Below, in pieces: positions 32,810-34,168 of a stretch of DNA of 34,168 nt. The DNA comes from Candidatus Sericytochromatia bacterium (GTDB taxonomy: Bacteria > Cyanobacteriota > Sericytochromatia > UBA7694). The stretch is taken from the NCBI GenBank assembly GCA_015272195.1, contig JACYMC010000098.1, positions 1-34,168 on the forward strand. The letters run 5' to 3'. The notes beneath the pieces were generated by a model. It was not told where the DNA came from, did not search any database, and saw only the letters and a list, made by a program, of their open reading frames with translations. A program made the position numbers and the translations under genes. How positions within the stretch are numbered: position 1 is the first letter of the stretch; every line of letters begins with the position of its first letter.

Positions 32810-33553
32810 GTGAGTCCCATCCGTCCCGAGATGCTCGATGCTTTACAGCACACGCCCCTGTTTCAGGGTCTCAAGCGTGAAGAAGTCAGCCGAATTCTGG
32901 AGCACGCCCGCCCCACACGGGTCGAGACAGACGCCTATTTTTTTCGCCAGGCTGAACCGGCCGGCCGGCTGTATATTCTGCTGAATGGCCAGATCAAGGT
33001 CACCCAGCTCACGCCTGACGGGCAGCAGGTGGTCATGCGCATGATCAACCCGCTGGAGCTGTTTGGCTGTGTAGCAGCCCTCAGCGGGGGCGAATACCCA
33101 GCCTCGGCCCAGGCCACCAAAGACTGTGAGGCCCTCTGCCTCTATGACCGGGATATCCATAAGCTGATGCAGATCTACCCCAGCATGGCGGTCAACGCCT
33201 TTCAGATCATGGTCAAACGCACCCATGAGCTGCAGGATCGCTACCGCGAGCTGGCCACCGAGTGCGTCGAGCGTCGCCTGGCCCACGCTCTGCTGCGTCT
33301 GATGCAGCAGAGCAGCCACCGCGAAGGCGATCTGATCGTGCTGGACACGCCCCTGGCCCGTCAGGATCTGGCCGAAATGATTGGCTCCACCCTCTACACC
33401 GTCAGCCGCATTCTGAGCCAGTGGGAGTCACATCAGCTGATTGTGGCAGGTCGCGAAAAAATCTCCCTGGCCGAGCCCGAGCAGTTGCAGCGCATTGCCG
33501 AAGCCCAGGTGTTTTCAGCTGACCTCAAAAAAGCCCCGCTGGGCGAGGCCTAA
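32810..33553 (+). CDS. Crp/Fnr-family transcriptional regulator
   Basis: The product has 247 residues from the GTG at 32810, which has AGAGG five bases upstream. The ATG at 32777, right after the preceding stop, would add 11 residues but lacks such a site. The N-terminal cyclic-nucleotide-binding-like beta-barrel runs from HTPLFQGLKREEVSRIL to DREIH-like YDRDIHKL. A long dimer helix follows, then a winged HTH with LARQDLAEMIGSTLYTVSRILSQWE as recognition segment. No Fnr-type cysteine cluster is seen at the N-terminus, so it is closer to the DNR/NnrR group, which senses NO through haem. It probably controls its own operon through the TTGCG-N4-CGCAA site. Confidence 0.9.
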   Translation: MSPIRPEMLDALQHTPLFQGLKREEVSRILEHARPTRVETDAYFFRQAEPAGRLYILLNGQIKVTQLTPDGQQVVMRMINPLELFGCVAALSGGEYPASAQATKDCEALCLYDRDIHKLMQIYPSMAVNAFQIMVKRTHELQDRYRELATECVERRLAHALLRLMQQSSHREGDLIVLDTPLARQDLAEMIGSTLYTVSRILSQWESHQLIVAGREKISLAEPEQLQRIAEAQVFSADLKKAPLGEA

Positions 33554-33886
33554 AGCTCACGCGGCCGGGCTCGAAATTCAGCCGTCAAGCGCTTTAGAAC
33601 CGGCCTCTGTCTGATTTTCTCTGAATGCTGTACTGCCTGCACACGCCCCGGCGATGGCCTGCAGGCCTGAATGTTTTATGAGGCAAAGCCATAGCCCGCA
33701 TTTCTCACAAAGGTGCGTTCACATAAGGTGTAGGGTATATTTCGGGAGTTTTTACTGAACTCGGTAGCCTCTGAACAGGCCGTTTCACGCTTGATTCATT
33801 GTCTTTGTTCGTTCGCTGGGTGAAAGACGACAGGCCAAAGATAACCTGGTTTCAGGCGATTGAGATCTTGGTGAAGGGGCTCAGGC
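33554..33886. other. non-coding stretch between the Crp/Fnr gene and the IS element
   Basis: No gene is seen. A 12-bp palindrome GGCCTGCAGGCC lies at 33656-33667. The part from about 33680, including GCCCGCATTTCTCAC, resembles non-coding sequence found after IS1380-family transposase genes, so the IS border probably lies here. The terminal inverted repeat cannot be identified without the other end. Confidence 0.5.
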
Positions 33887-34168
33887 TCACGGTATTCGCA
33901 ATCGCTTCAGAACCTGTCCCCACAGAGAACGAAAGGGGCACGCGCTCGCCAATTGACAGATCAGGTGCCCACCGACATGCAGGACGCGCGCCGCTACCTT
34001 CAACAGCTTGAGCCGAATTGTTCCGGCCTGTGCTTTGGCGAGCTTTGTGCCCGTCAATCCGAGCCGGCGAATCGCTTGCATCAGAACATACGCCAGCCCT
34101 GAAAACCAGAGCCGAAGCTGGTTGGCCCGAAACAGATGCGCTGACGTTCGTCCCGCAGCGAGGTCGTG
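33680..34168 (-). mobile_element. IS1380-family insertion sequence, partial (3' end)
   Basis: The transposase C-terminus plus downstream non-coding DNA lie at the right edge. The left border is approximate and the right part lies outside the window. Confidence 0.75.
33887..34168 (-). CDS. IS1380-family transposase, C-terminal part
   Basis: The minus-strand frame is open from the window edge to the stop at 33887-33889, about 93 residues. It contains DLAAGRTSAHLFRANQLRLW, then FSGLAYVLMQAIRRLGLTG and AGTIRLKLLKVAARV, which match the end of IS1380-type DDE transposases closely (ANQLRLW and GTIRLKLLK are typical). Whether the gene is complete outside the window is unknown. Confidence 0.88.
   Translation of the reverse strand, partial: HDLAAGRTSAHLFRANQLRLWFSGLAYVLMQAIRRLGLTGTKLAKAQAGTIRLKLLKVAARVLHVGGHLICQLASACPFRSLWGQVLKRLRIP

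Noticed and set aside
33799-34011. 70-codon plus-strand frame at the right edge
   Set aside because: It is antisense to the IS1380 transposase, which is clearly coding on the minus strand.
1-34168. CRISPR array, prophage or biosynthetic gene cluster
   Set aside because: No repeat-spacer pattern, no phage structural or integrase genes, and no polyketide or peptide synthetase genes are present.

Overview
The window is a G+C-rich (by eye about 60%), densely coded bacterial chromosome segment. It holds about 29 protein genes, one tRNA-Leu(UAG), and the end of an IS1380-family insertion sequence cut by the right edge. Housekeeping genes (deaD-type RNA helicase, ettA, nadK, ung, isocitrate dehydrogenase, tRNA) point to a chromosome. 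Two lipoproteins, several exported repeat proteins and a C-terminus resembling an outer-membrane barrel suggest a diderm organism. I cannot assign a phylum. Promoters look like ordinary sigma-70 sites (TTGnnn, 16-19 bp, TAnAAT), some with an extended TGn -10. Several ORFs longer than 400 codons on the opposite strand are shadows of real genes.

Layout. 1-474: AT-rich leader with short repeats, perhaps a 30-residue membrane peptide. 475-5436: GNAT acetyltransferase, exported TPR protein, exported ankyrin protein, endonuclease I lipoprotein, a 58-residue acidic protein, a STAS protein and a c-type cytochrome lipoprotein. 5518-10054 (minus): DeaD-like helicase with a long predicted leader, and a dicarboxylate/amino-acid symporter translationally coupled to a LIM-domain DA1-like metallopeptidase. 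10092-10727: mazEF toxin-antitoxin pair with a palindromic operator over its -10 box. 10760-12331: a second exported ankyrin protein.

12467-21937 (plus) is the most coherent block: aldehyde dehydrogenase, BKACE (DUF849) enzyme, a frameshifted hexapeptide acyltransferase, GMC oxidoreductase with a small coupled partner, acyl-CoA synthetase, and a coupled STAND/TPR/SARP-like regulator. Three promoters with nearly the same TTGCCn-17-TAnAAT layout serve it. Alcohol oxidase, aldehyde dehydrogenase and acyl-CoA synthetase would together turn a long-chain alcohol into acyl-CoA; this is inference.

21951-30378: ettA, a response regulator with a degenerate GGDEF domain, tRNA-Leu, an ATP-grasp enzyme with a histone-H1-like tail followed by icd, a Lon-N-domain protein, nadK and ung. 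30369-33553: an exported protein of unknown function, then a hemerythrin-like (RIC/YtfE-type) protein and a Crp/Fnr regulator. An Fnr-type box (TTGCG-N4-CGCAA) lies upstream at about -41.5. 33554-34168: non-coding sequence, then the 3' end of an IS1380-type transposase.
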